Source: Trichostrongylus colubriformis
Taxonomy: Eukaryota > Nematoda > Chromadorea > Rhabditida > Trichostrongylidae
Reading direction: 5' to 3'
Assembly (NCBI GenBank): GCA_963978905.1
Contig: OZ022258.1
Coordinates: forward strand, 56,094,591-56,158,590
Length of the DNA: 64,000 bases
Shown here: positions 46,290 through 58,200 of the stretch, piece by piece
Position numbering within the stretch: the stretch's first letter is position 1
Layout of the letters: the number at the start of each line of letters is the position of its first letter
Notes under the pieces: generated by a model
What the model was told of the DNA's origin: nothing
Databases searched by the model: none
Seen by the model: the letters and a program-made list of their open reading frames with translations, nothing else
Program-made: the position numbers and the translations under genes

Positions 46290-47060
46290 CGTTTAGTATG
46301 TCTGTGTGTGTGTCCGTCCCACTGCCTGTCACGAAATTCATCTCGCGTAGCAGTAAAACTGGGGCCCTGAATTTTGCAAGTAATATAGAGGTGGTAAAGG
46401 AACCCCAGCGGTGCTGAACCGAAAGTGATAGCAGCTGATACGCACTGATAAGGAGTCTTAGAAGGCGAATGTCACCGAAGTCGTTTCGCCTTTCGGGTTA
46501 TTCCTGAAGCGCTGACACTCATAGGTGTTTTACGGAATGGTGCGGGTGTTCCAACTCGATAACGGTTAATAAGATACGATAAGGAGCGTGAAATGGCCAG
46601 TGTCGTCAAGTCCGTTTCGTCTTTCGCGTTGACCCTAGAGCGATGACATTCATATCACAGGTGTTCAGCCGGGTGGGACGGGAACATTAATGGTGGGTGA
46701 TCCAAATGTGTTACCGGTTGATAAGATTCGATAAGGAGCGTTGGAAGGCAAATGTCGTGAAGTCCATTTCGTCTTTCGCGTTGGCCCTGAAGAGCTGACA
46801 CTAATAGGTATTTTACGTGATAGGACGAGTACATTGATCATAGCGGGTGATCCAAACTGATAATGGTTAATAGGATCTGATTAGGAGCGTGAAAAGGGAT
46901 ATGTCACCAAGGCCGATTCGCTATTGCGGGTGACAGTGGAATGTTCACATTCGGAGGTATTGTAGGGTACGGGAACCTCAATGGTGTTGCTGGGTACGAG
47001 AGCCTCAGGGAAACTGATGACGGCTCACAGTGGCTGATAAGAACCGTTAAGAATTGGATG
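46290..47060 (+). repeat. Tandem satellite array, about 150-bp units
   Basis: A leader (GTCACGAAATTCATCTCGCG..CAGTAAAACTGGGGCCCTGA) precedes about four imperfect units marked by GATAAGGAGCGT-like landmarks at 46447, 46578, 46730, 46879 and 47036, a spacing of 131-157 bp. Each unit also repeats TTTCGTCTTTCGCGTTG and GGGTGATCCAAA. Confidence 0.72.
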
Positions 47061-47520
47061 GGATGAAATCTTTTACACCGCTTGCTACTACTATGCCACC
47101 GCTTTAGCAAAAGCGTCTGATGCTCATTGCCGTTGGTTGACCATATTTTGTTTATGCTCAGAAATCACTGACCGATGTATGGACCGCTGAGTTGCCTGGC
47201 TTTCCAAAAATGGTACACTTCTCTTGATTCTATGAATAGTCATGTTACAACCCATATCTGTGATAACAAAGCTAGCGGTTCACGCGGAATCATTTTCTAA
47301 TGCTTTGCTGGCAGCAACACTGGATATCGACCGCTAGGCTATGTAAATTCCAAGTAGTGAAGCATGTTTACGAAAACAGTGAACATCGATAAGCGAAGTA
47401 TGGATCTACCATCAGTGTGTAGGAATTAGATGCTCCGCAAGTGAACAATTTGTTACCGGTCGATGCGATCGAATACAAAACTATTGATCTCTAAACTATC
47501 CAAACAGTGATGACCTAAAC

Positions 47521-48490
47521 CAATTGGCTGGCGCGCACTACTGCGTGCGATTCATGTCGATGACGTGCAAAATTAGCCGTGTGCGCCGTTGGTTTGCGAG
47601 GTTTGCTTCTGGAGACTTAATTCTCCAGGATGAGCCACACCAAGATCGACGATCATCGCTTGACGACGAGGGACTGAAGGCCGTCATAGAAGCAAATCGA
47701 AACAACCTAAACAGCGCTGGCAGAGGACCTGGGTGTTCACCAGAGCACAGTTTCGAGACACCTCGCTAAAATGAAAAAAGTGGAAACTTAAGAAGTGGAT
47801 CCACATGATCTCACCGATGCCCAGCAGTACGCACATTATGACACTTATGGTAATCTACTTGTTCGTTGGAATTCGGACCCCTTCCTTGAACGCCTCATAA
47901 CTGTAGATGAAAAATGGGTCATGTACGACAATAAGAGGCGTGGCTATGTTTGGGTAGACAAGAGTTCCTCTTCTACAGTCTTCCCCAGGCCAGAATTACA
48001 CCCCAAAAAGGTGCTGCTCACTGTTTGGGGGTGTTGTAAGGGCGTAATCCACTTCAGCCTGCTGCAACCTGGTCAGACCATTACAGCAGAGTCCTATTGC
48101 CGTGATTTGGTTCTGATGTATGAAAAGTTGCAAAAACTGTGGCCGGCGCTGACAAACAGAAAGGGTTCTATCCTGTTGGATAACGCAAACCTCACACTTC
48201 CCAAGTCACCCGGCAAAACTGATGCAGTTAGGTAGCGAGACTCTCCCTCACCTTCCCCCTATTCCCCAGACCTATTCCCAACAGATTACCACATTTTCCG
48301 GGTTCTCGATGCAAACCTGCGTCAGAAGGAGTTCACCGATATGAAGCAGGTTGAAAATGCCATTGTTGATTTCATTGATTCTCGCAATCCAGAATTTTAT
48401 CATAGAGGCATACTTTCTTTACCAGATCGTTGGCAAAGTTGTATAGATTCGGGTGGGTTTTATTTTACGAGTAAGATTGTGTTTGAGCGA
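47521..48490 (+). pseudogene. mariner transposase, broken
   Basis: The N-terminal helix-turn-helix tail (RRWFARFASGDLILQDEP) is in one frame (47524-47769). The catalytic part continues in another: ITVDEKWVMYDNKRRGYVWV with the first aspartate, NRKGSILLDNANLTLPKSPG with the second, then a TAG (48233-48235) and, in the same frame, YSPDLFPTDYHIFRVLDANL with the third region, ending RWQSCIDSGGFYF. Compared with the family, about ten residues are missing before YSPD and the usual HDNARPH reads LDNANLT. It belongs to the mariner group that includes the hookworm bandit and Hsmar1-type elements; subgroup placement is inference. Terminal repeats were not found. Confidence 0.85.
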
Positions 48491-48954
48491 AGTTATGACG
48501 TTTTGAAAAAAGTGCTCTGTTTTAGCCATTTATTCTGCATACATAAGTTCGTGAGGAAGTTTGGAACCTGAAGAGCCGGCGTGCTTGAGAGAACACCGTT
48601 CCCAAATGGTGATTGAAGTGACAGTCATCCGGAGACCTACAGTACAATGAGGATTAGAGCGTTTTCGACGGTTCCAAAATTTGAAATGCAAGTTTTCACT
48701 CTCGTCGTTTGTACCTAGAATCGGATAGTTGTAGCTTGCCAAGTGGTCAGGCTCGCAACTCTGAAAATTATTATATTTTTCTATCAGTCCACCCAGGACA
48801 CTCTCCTTTGAATAATTAGCCGCGAAATGGAGCGTTGGTGAATCGACGAATGACCGTTCTTCCTACTACGTCTGTTCTCCCGTAGGCCAAAATTACCCCC
48901 TTCCGGTGTCTTCAACGGTTGCTGAAACGAAAATAAAAGTAAAAAGATAATATC

Positions 48955-49290
48955 TTCGGCACAGAGCTATGCTGTTAAGATGAGCCGTGCACTTGATGAC
49001 TGTTCCCGATCCCAAGGCACTCAAATTCACAATTCACAATGGCTTTCATAGGGCGGTCCCTTCCAGGTGACTACGATGCGGGTAACTGATCTGAAGAAGG
49101 GGCAAAATGAGCGTAGTACATACATAATTTGACTTCAGGGAGGGGATGTGTTCACCATAAAGGATAGCTAGGCAGTATAAGATGATAGCGGTGTGTTTCG
49201 CAGAATAAACGCTCTGGAAGTTTTTTATCAGGACCAAGCCCCAGCCAACCCCCTAGCTGCAGCGGTCCGCCACAAAGCAAGCGTGTGAGC
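48955..49290 (+). repeat. Dispersed repeat, copy 2 (empty site for the MITE)
   Basis: Colinear partner of 43285-43780 without the 159-bp insert. Confidence 0.7.
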
Positions 49291-49294
49291 AAGT

Positions 49295-49510
49295 CGGCTA
49301 AGTGTGTCTGTTGATGTGTGTGTTTGTGTGTTTAGGTGTGTGTCTGTTTGACCAGAAATTCATATCCCGCGTTGCAGTAAAGGTGGAACCTTGAATATTA
49401 GATATGATGTAAGGGGTGGTAAGGAGACCCCAGCGTTGGTGGACCGAAAGTGATAGCAGCTGATAAGGGCTGACAAGGAGCTTCGGAAGGCTAATGTCGC
49501 CAAATTCAAG
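49295..49510 (+). repeat. Single unit and leader of the satellite family
   Basis: GTGTGTCTGTTTG, ATTCATATCCCGCGTTGCAGTAAA, CCCCAGCGTTGGTGGACCGA, AAGTGATAGCAGCTGATAAG and GGAAGGCTAATGTCGCC match the leader and first unit at 46290-46470. Confidence 0.6.
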
Positions 49511-51689
49511 CTGTTGCTACAATCTGTTCGAGTCTCAGGTTGTGAGGGATTTATACGTGTTCACTGATGCACAGAGATATTTGGCTTTTTCCACGGGACG
49601 CATTGTTAGTCGCTTTCTTATCGGGCAGCTGAATGCAGTACGTTGTGTGGCAAGTGATTGCTGTCTACTGTGTTTCCCTTCGTGCATCGGTTCCTGTGTA
49701 AGCTCAGAAGTGCAAGAAAATGGAAGGTACCCTACTGTTACCATTGGTAGCTGTCTCCGCACTATGTGGACTCCGGGGAACCGTTTTTACCTTGCGGCTG
49801 ACACCGTTCATATAATTTTTAATTTTTTCCGTAATCACCGTATACCCTTTGAACCGTCTTCATCTTTTCTTTACTTTTCAGGATACGCCGCGAGGCTTTC
49901 ATCTTTGTGAGCTTGTTGTTGATTATGCGCGATCGATTGCACACTGAAAGCCAGGTCATCAGAATCTTTAAGAGCAAAACTGGTAGCGTGAGTTTGTCTG
50001 ATAACCGGATGCTTTTATTAAGCGGTATCGAATAGGAAAGTAACGTACAAAAGTGCGTCATTTTCGATTCAGTGCTGGGTAACAGATTATGAATATTGAG
50101 TGACGATGTTTATATTTTGGTCCACTTGTTTATTCCGTGACAAAATTGGTGGTCGGTATCAGGTTCCGTTCCCAGACTTCACTAGTGCAGACCATGGAAT
50201 GGGTGAATCCATCTGGAAAGGACGATACGCCCTGATCACGTTTAAAGAAATTTTGGGAAGATTTTTCAGATCATGTCTTGTGCTCGAACACTAGAAGCGG
50301 GCGGTATAAGCTCCTGACTGTTGTAGCCAGCTGCACTTAACCAGTAACTTGCTTTGCTTTAAGGGTGTACTTAAACCGTGCCACGTAACCGCGTCGATTC
50401 GGTTCCGCGAAACAGGTGACACAAACAATGCGCTACCGTACTACAGAGAATAGCATTCTAGCCAGCTTAGGTGGGATATTGCAGCGACGATACGTCGAGT
50501 AGGAATGCGGCCCAAGGAGCACACCAGCAACAGTTGCCTTTTCTGAGCTCTTGACGCAACGCTGTCCTCAGCCTCAAGTGCTCAAGAAATGTCTGCATGA
50601 AATCTGAAAGAAGTTTTTTTTTGATTGTATCAGGTACCGAAGTGATAGAAAGAGCACTTATTCACCTGATGACTCTTCGAAGTATCTTAGTTTTAGCACC
50701 GGTCGGAACTATCGCAACAGCGCCAGCGAGTACGGAGTACCTTCACTCAAGTTCGAGAAGGCATCGCTGCTCAAGAACTATGTTGACGATTTTATCTGAG
50801 TTATATTTGAATCGATTAGGAGGAGATGAAGTCTTGTTTGGGGAATGCCGGTCGAAGAATATTCTCATCAGGCTACTGTTATGGGGAACAATGAGGACAA
50901 GGCCGAGGTACGGACGATTACTGATCGAATACCCTTTTTCATAGACCTCACTTTTCGGTACACGAACATTTATCAGGTAGTGATAGCTCAGAGAGGGAGC
51001 GGTTCGTACTTTTTCAAAATTCTCTTCAGCGCAATGTTAGATCTGGTTCTGGGCAGCACTGTTTGAAGAGGGGGGGGGGGGGGGGTGGGGGAGTCATACT
51101 TTTTTGAGTTTCTCAACGGAATGCTTGGGTTTGTTTTCAGGTAGGATGTTTTTGAGGAATGAGTCGGTTACTTTGTATTTAGAACCACATGATCACCACT
51201 TGTTATGTGGTTGCCTCTTTTCTTTTTAGGCTTTTTAAGCAGCGGTTCTAGATACTGAGCCATTCTTGGCGAAAACAGTATTAAGACGAGACTTAATAAG
51301 CAATAGGTTTAATCGTAAAAACAGCCATTAATTTTGGACACTACACTGACAATACTCGTAAAATAGGAATGCAACACACACAATGACAGATAAACACATA
51401 ACGAGGAAAAATTGAAGAATGACGCAGTTATAGGCTTGTAGATCTGAAAACTCACAACCCATTGTTCAATGGTTATCGACACTTTCGTTCGCCTTTATTC
51501 GGGGAAAACCCCGTCGTTATATTTTGGCTTGTCCACTTTATATATCTCAGTTACTCGTACCCACGTAGTCAGTAGCGCTTTCGATGGAGATTCCCTCAGG
51601 TGGATTCGGGGACCAACTGATGCTTGTGTCGGATTGATCGTATTCACATGGTGCTATCGTACTGAAATAGAAAGCTTTAGGTTACTACA
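49511..51689. other. Stretch without a recognised gene
   Basis: On the plus strand, 50630-50990 shows protein-like but broken frames (SKYLSFSTGRNYRNSASEYG ending in TGA, then MPVEEYSHQATVMGNNEDKA before a GTACGG donor), possibly exons of an unknown gene. A poly-G run lies at about 51069-51087, and 51250-51510 is a dispersed repeat shared with 39.7 kb. Confidence 0.35.
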
Positions 51690-51880
51690 AGGATGCTGAG
51701 TTGTGGGCAAAAGCTTGGTGTCGAAGATTCGAACCCGCACTTTATGCTTTCCGGGCACATGTGCCCGGAAACAGGGTTCGAGTCCCGTCTGACACCGAAG
51801 CTTTTGCTCATCACTCAGCATCCTTAAAGTATCTTTCGCATCGCGGGCTGTGGCGATAATCAGCAACTATCAAAAATCAA
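51690..51880. repeat. Palindromic tRNA-like element, short copy
   Basis: Two 3' tRNA-like halves face each other and are fused at CCGGGCACATGTGCCCGG. GGTTCGAGTCCCGTCTGACAC on the right matches the B-box and acceptor strand of the 20.9 kb copy. The flanks AAGGATGCTGAGTTGTGG and TTTCGCATCGCGGGCTGTGG are shared. Confidence 0.6.
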
Positions 51881-54800
51881 AATAGAACGCCTCGGAATTT
51901 CACTTCTGCTATCCGATGGGTATGTGTAACACGATTATTCTCTAGATGCAGTGTGCCTTCTTTATATCCATGACATAATGAGGTGGAAGTGGTGCGTCAC
52001 AGCGCCAAAACACTTCGTACCATCGTGATAAGATCGCAACTTGCCCTACCCCGTGCTCATATCAGGTTCTTGATTTTATGTGGACGTTTTTTCGAAATGC
52101 AAAAGAAAAGGTCTCTTCTCCAGTCAAACAGCAGTGCTCACGGGAAGTCATGAAATAGTGGTACCATTTGCACCTCCTCACATTCTTTCATTTTGATTGC
52201 GCATTAGTATTGCAGCATTGCTGCAAAGTCATTTCTTCTCCAAATTGCAAAAAAAAGTTCCATTTCCTAGAAAAAAGTTTAGCAATGGCGCGGCCGGAGA
52301 AGAAACTGGGAATCTTCCCTGCGTTTCACAGAGACAGTTTACTGAGTTCTACTTCTCAAAAGAAATAAAGTGCAGAACAGTCATTCGAGGGGTCAAAGCT
52401 GTGTAATCGCGATGGCTCTTCTCATATAGATTTGGTTGATGAGTATCGAAGTAATTGGTCCATGGAAATCGCACAATGTCGGCTTGCCAACGATATCGCC
52501 AGTAACATACAACGACATTGCAACTTTGTTTGAGGTGTTCCCGTTTTTCTTCGATCATTTCCTGATTTTCAGTCCCTCTACACATTCTGTAATTCATCCA
52601 ATCCTTTTCGCCATTGATCGCCACAATGCCGTGATTTTTTTTTCATGGCTGACATCATTCGCCATTATCTTCGCTGTCTACATGAAAAATTAACTAAAAA
52701 TAATTTAAGTTTAGTTGTACCACGCCCTCAAGCGTATCACCCGTTCTAGTAACTGTCGTCACATTGCTGACAATTGTACATGCGAGGACGTTCAGGTTGG
52801 AAGCGATATTCTTGGACTTTCTGATAGCCAATCTCTGAGAGAAGAGTATAGCGTAGATTTGATAAGCATTCCATCGTGTTCTGGTATGGAATTCAGCAAT
52901 TTTCCACCAAAAATCTATGATTTCGCTTGCGCGATTAGTGTTGGAGGATAAATCGCATTTATTGGCTTTCCAGGTTCTGACGAAGGCGGCAAGGCCGAAA
53001 CGTTAGCCGAATAAAAAAAATTAACATCCTGGTTACGGCTCCAAGAAGAAACACAACACAAATAAACACAATGCCAAGATTTATGGATAGTTGAACTTGG
53101 ATGTCCGATTTTACTTTCATGCATTGATTACATGGCGACATGCCAGTGGGAAACTCGTATGAACTACCCCCCTGCTGGCGGAAAGGTCGCTCTCTTCAAT
53201 CGAGGTTGGAAAGAGGTCCTATTTTTTGGGTTTCAAACCAATACCTTCCCGTTTTTTCCTTCACCATCGTGTTACTAAGCACCTCCACTTTCATGTTCAT
53301 CATTTTTTTCACATTTCGTCGGAATTTTCCCTATCATAGCTTTTGAATGGACGATATGTGACAATCGCATTGAAAGCGCGCTTCGAGACTCCCCGCGGTC
53401 CCATGTGAATGCGTTTCGATCCTACGTCTTTAAACGACCGAGCAACTGCAGGAAGTTCTTGTCGTCAGCGTTATCCTTTTAGTGAAGCAGAGGACGCAAA
53501 GGCACTTCATCAAACGTAGAGAGGCACTACTTCTTGGGTTTCTAAGCGTTTCACTTCGCTCTTTCTCCACTTTCGCATTACTTCTCAACTCTGCTATCAT
53601 GGTGTACAACAATCAAAATTGACCCTAACGGTGTTTGAATGCGATGGAGTGTAAAACCGATGTGTCGTATCGCGACTGCACCCCTGTCACTTACGCTCTC
53701 TTCCCCGACAGCCTGTAAAATAGTAACTTTGCAGAGCATGATTTGAAAGATAACCTCAAGGCAGTGATAGGGGAAATTCGGGCGAAAAACGGGAAATGCA
53801 GTGAATATGAATGTCGAAGTGTTTAGTTATACGATGGTGAAGAAAAACAGAAGGAAATGGCCAAAAACCCAAGAAATGAGACCCCTCCCCACCGTTGATT
53901 CAAGACGCGAACGACCTTTTCGTGAAAAGGTATAGTTTGGACGAGTTTTCCAATGGTATGTTGCTCATTCGTAAACACGAAGGGATGTTCGGAGTTTGGA
54001 AATAAACGCATCTCCTTCCTGAAATGAGCTTCAAGTAAAAAATGAGGAAGCGCGCTGCGATACCTTCGATCCTGCTGCTATCCTTGGCCGCTCTCATTGT
54101 AGCCAACCAGGATTCACGTCGCCCGGAGGCGGGTCTGTCATCTGGAGGTGTCAGCTGTTAAGCGTTGCGCCATCCCTACAGCTCGCGGCGCTTTTCGACG
54201 AGGGTTTCGCCATTAATAGGCCTCTAGGCCCCTCGTTTTCACGTGAGTGACTTCTGTCAGGAATTTTTCGATAACCCATCTTCCCTAATGCTGTCTTTGA
54301 TACCATGCTGGGCTTATGATCAGCTGCACACCATGTGAACTTTGAGTTACATATAAATTGTCGTATGCGACACGGTTCCCCTTGCCTGGGTCTGTATCTA
54401 GGAAAGCTTGAGTTAGAGTGCGACTAGTCTCGATCGTTCCAAACAACAAAAGATAAGCGGAGGTTGCTAGGGCGCAGGCGATTGGTCCTCTATGCACAAC
54501 CGATATGCAAACAACAAAATAGCTTACATCGATAACCACCTACGTTGCATCATTTATCTTTTATTTTGTTTGAAGAGTTGAATACACTTGGTGACAGTGA
54601 GTGAACCCTTGAGAATATTCGGAATGCGGCATGTACGTTGTTTTCGTTCTAAAGCACAGTGAAATTTGGATGAGCGTTCGGACATTTCAATGAAGCCAAG
54701 TCCAGCAGATGATCAACCTTGTATTTCACATTTCAGATAAGTTTGATCCAGTTAGCCGACGTGGATAGGATAGGAAAAAATTAGCTGGCTTATAAAGGCC

Positions 54801-55047
54801 CTCAAAAAATCACTGCGGCTCTTTTTTTTTCGTCTGCTCAACTAGGCCACAAATACAGTAGCACTTTGAGATTACCAAATTTTCTATTACTCGAAGGAAT
54901 TTTCAAAATTTTGTACTAGTTAGAGCAGTTCTTAGGAATTCATCATTCTTCTACGGTAGGTAGGTACTATTAAGTAAGCAAATTTCCAACTGATGTTTTC
55001 ATGACTCATGACTCTCCAATGTGGCCGTATCACGATGAAGAATTGTC
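51881..55047. other. Stretch without a recognised gene (3' side of PTR-B)
   Basis: Short ORFs only. A plus-strand frame at 52436-52693 ends in a hydrophobic helix and could be an unknown exon. The string GACGAAGGCGGCAAGGCCGA followed by AACGTTAGC at about 52979 looks like a transposon end. Confidence 0.35.
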
Positions 55048-55242
55048 TCATGTACACCAGTACAGTGATAACACTTTTCGAAAACCCCAAATAGTGTTTG
55101 GTGCAATTGATGTGGAACTTTGTATTTTGAAAGATGACACCAACCTTTTACCGTATTTCAGCAATGACGTTAACATCGACAAAAACACAGGGAGAACAAT
55201 AAGTCCGTGAACGAGACCAATTACGGATACCAAAAGGATGGT
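55048..55242 (-). CDS. PTR-B terminal exon: last helix and cytoplasmic tail
   Basis: 64 codons and a [23 protein letters not shown] is the final membrane helix, followed by a 40-residue basic/serine tail. Acceptor ATTACAG in phase with the previous exon. Confidence 0.9.
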   Translation of the reverse strand, partial: TILLVSVIGLVHGLIVLPVFLSMLTSLLKYGKRLVSSFKIQSSTSIAPNTIWGFRKVLSLYWCT

Positions 55243-58200
55243 CTGTAATGGTAATTTTCACAAGCAGATCCATGATAATTCGGTCGAATTGAAGGCCTAC
55301 GATGCAAACGCAAAGAGGTTAGAGTTATCTGGAACGTCACAGAGATTAGGAAGGGGGCGTTAAGACCACACCTACCAAACTGCTAGGCGGCATTCTGGTC
55401 GTCAACATCGTCCTCGTGCTCAGAGGTGTGGTTGAACGCCCTAACGCTTCCCACTCAATGACGCTCCTTCAACTTAGTATTAGATTCTCAATGATTTCAA
55501 CAACTTTGAAGGGACAACTGTTCAGTATTCTGACGCATACCTTCACGAATATCGATCCAAGATGGCTCGGCTTTATCAGAAGTGTCAAAGTTCCGAAGCA
55601 TGTGCTGAGTACACCTTGCATAGCTGGCCATCCAACGCTCAAAAATGCATGCTCGAGTTTCTCACGAGGTGTCTGTAATTGTCATTACTTTGTCATTATT
55701 TTTTGTAGATTTTCAAAGCAGTGGGGGTCATCGTCATGGAATGACGTAATCAGCTTTGACGTATGATCCAGTATTCCGTACCGGCGCTATTGCTAGATAG
55801 TAATGATAGCTGATGTGTGCCGAAATATCGACACTGAATCCGATCGACATAAGGAGAGCAGCTACGGAGACAGGATCGATGTTGACTCCCCATAAGGAGA
55901 GGAATCCGATGACCTGAAGATAATGATTGCTGGACTAGGGAAGCATTCATAGCCGAGTGCGATTGCAAGCATGAGGGCATTGCACCGTGGCTTGCTGGTC
56001 CTGGCGCAGTGCTCTCACGCTTGCCATCGCAATGAAGCCACTGTGACACTGTTCTTTGGCGCACTGGGTTTGCATTCATCCAGATGTCGATGATCTCACG
56101 GGGTTCTTAAAACGATGAAAACCGCACCGTCAGCACATTTCTGGCGAATGGGACCACCTCTTTCTCTCATGCTCAAGAGACAGTGCCGCACTGCTTCGAA
56201 AACGTACCCCTTTTCGAGAAACTTTTCATTTAGCATTTCTTCGAGTTGAAATTGTGCAACGACCCAGACTATTTATGGCTATTAATAACTAATTTTTCCT
56301 AAATGGGGTGTTTGAAAATATAACTGCCATGTACAGTAATTCCAACTAAGTAATCATAACTCAATGGTACTTCTTCATAGTATGACCAGTTTTGGTTACA
56401 CAACGTACCTCGCGAGACACCCAGCATTGGCACTACTCTCGAAGCCACACTCATCTTTGTGCCACCATTTAGTCATAGAAATTTGAGAGTGTACTCTGTG
56501 ATGGTGAGGTATACCATACGCTTTTGGCCCCCTGAGCACTTGTTATAGGTGTTTTGAGCAGGCTGTGACTTGTGAAAAAAACTGCAGTCGTTTTCGTTTA
56601 CGCAGTTGCTCATTTTGTGAACGGTTCAGTTCGAACGGCATTGCTCCTTCGATGTACCCCAATATACTTGCATGCAATCCCATTGCGCCCAACACTCATG
56701 CGACGTCAGCACAACGCAGAATGAGGGCGAGAGTACAAAATAGGTGTTTGTGTAAGTAGGAGGTGCTTTTTACTACTATAACATGGCCTTACAATGACCT
56801 TCAACGCCCAACAGTTTTTTCCTACCTAGAGCGCTTGCTTTGCTCTATCGTTCCGTAATTACGATCGCTTTCTTGCGGACGGACAGACATACCGACAAAC
56901 CCACACACAATCCCACTGACAAACACACCGACAAAGCCGCTGACAAAATCACCGTCAAAACTACAAACAAACCGGCCGAAAAGAGGACGCAAATGATAGT
57001 CGTTTATACAATAGAAGATAGTAGTACAATCTAGCACTATATTTGATCGATTATCCCACGATTATCCCAGTGTGAGCGAGTGAGCGCAGCGAGGGAGCCG
57101 TATACGTCCTGTGACCCGGAACGGGCAAAATTTTGCCCTTGGGACCAGCAGCCCAATGGTGCTAGGGAGAGGAACGCCGCGTGCGACGGGTTACGGTGGC
57201 CGCGCCCAGTTGAAAGTTCATCGCGCCTACGGCGGCAGCAATACAATGTTTACATAATAGAAGATAATAGTACAATCTAGCACTACACTTCAGATTTTCT
57301 GTTTTGAAGGTACTATTCGCGATTATTTGACTACTGAGTATATATTCGTGAGCAGATACCCGTTTCACAACGACGAAGGGTGCACCTTAAGCGTGGTCTC
57401 TGGATGAACAGTAAGCATATGAGACCGTATGTATTTGACGCCCACCGTCTGAAGATGGCCGACACCGCCATCGATTTGACCAGCTGATCAGCGTTAGCAG
57501 CGAATTGGGCGATGATGCTTGCCATAGATTATGAATGATGGACGAAACAAAGGTAGCAATGCTGATTGACGTCCGTGCTGTGACAAAAAGCACCACAGAC
57601 TTTTTTTATTTAAAATACGACCTTCCTCAAAAGGGGGCCTTCATACGACCGACTCTCCCCCCTTCTTCAGGTACCGCCATTTCTGGGGTCTCTACTGAGC
57701 CAATACGATTCATCAAGGAAATTAAGAGCCTTCACCGAGGAAAAATAAGAATCCAACTGAATTCAATACCCATATTGCGAAAAGAAAGCGTCGCCGACCC
57801 TGGGGTGCTCCTTCCTCGATGACAGAGGAGCAGGGTTGAAAGTCATGTAAGTTATGCGGCAGGGGTGAAGGATGAAAAAAGAAAGATGAAGAAGTTGGAA
57901 ACTAAAAGGAAGCCCGTGATGCGCTCCACTACGATCGCTGCATCGCTATGCAACAGCGACGCAGCGCTGTGAACTGTTTTGTGAACTGTTTTCGTAATGT
58001 CTCCTCCAGCCCAACCTATTAGCCACTTGATTTCCCTAATGGGTGCGTAGCTCTCCATATGCAAACCCACCCGAAAAGAATTTGGAAAATTTTCGTAGTG
58101 AACATCTCCGATGCGAGAAGGAAGCCACTTCTTGAAGATTTCTCGAATAATGCAACACATCAAAGCGAAAGGAGTTATATCGAAGAAAGCCGGTCATTGA

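Noticed and set aside
56822..57037. Minus-strand ORF with repeating [12 protein letters not shown]
   Set aside because: It is the translation of the C/A-rich tandem tract. The periodicity is explained by the DNA repeat.
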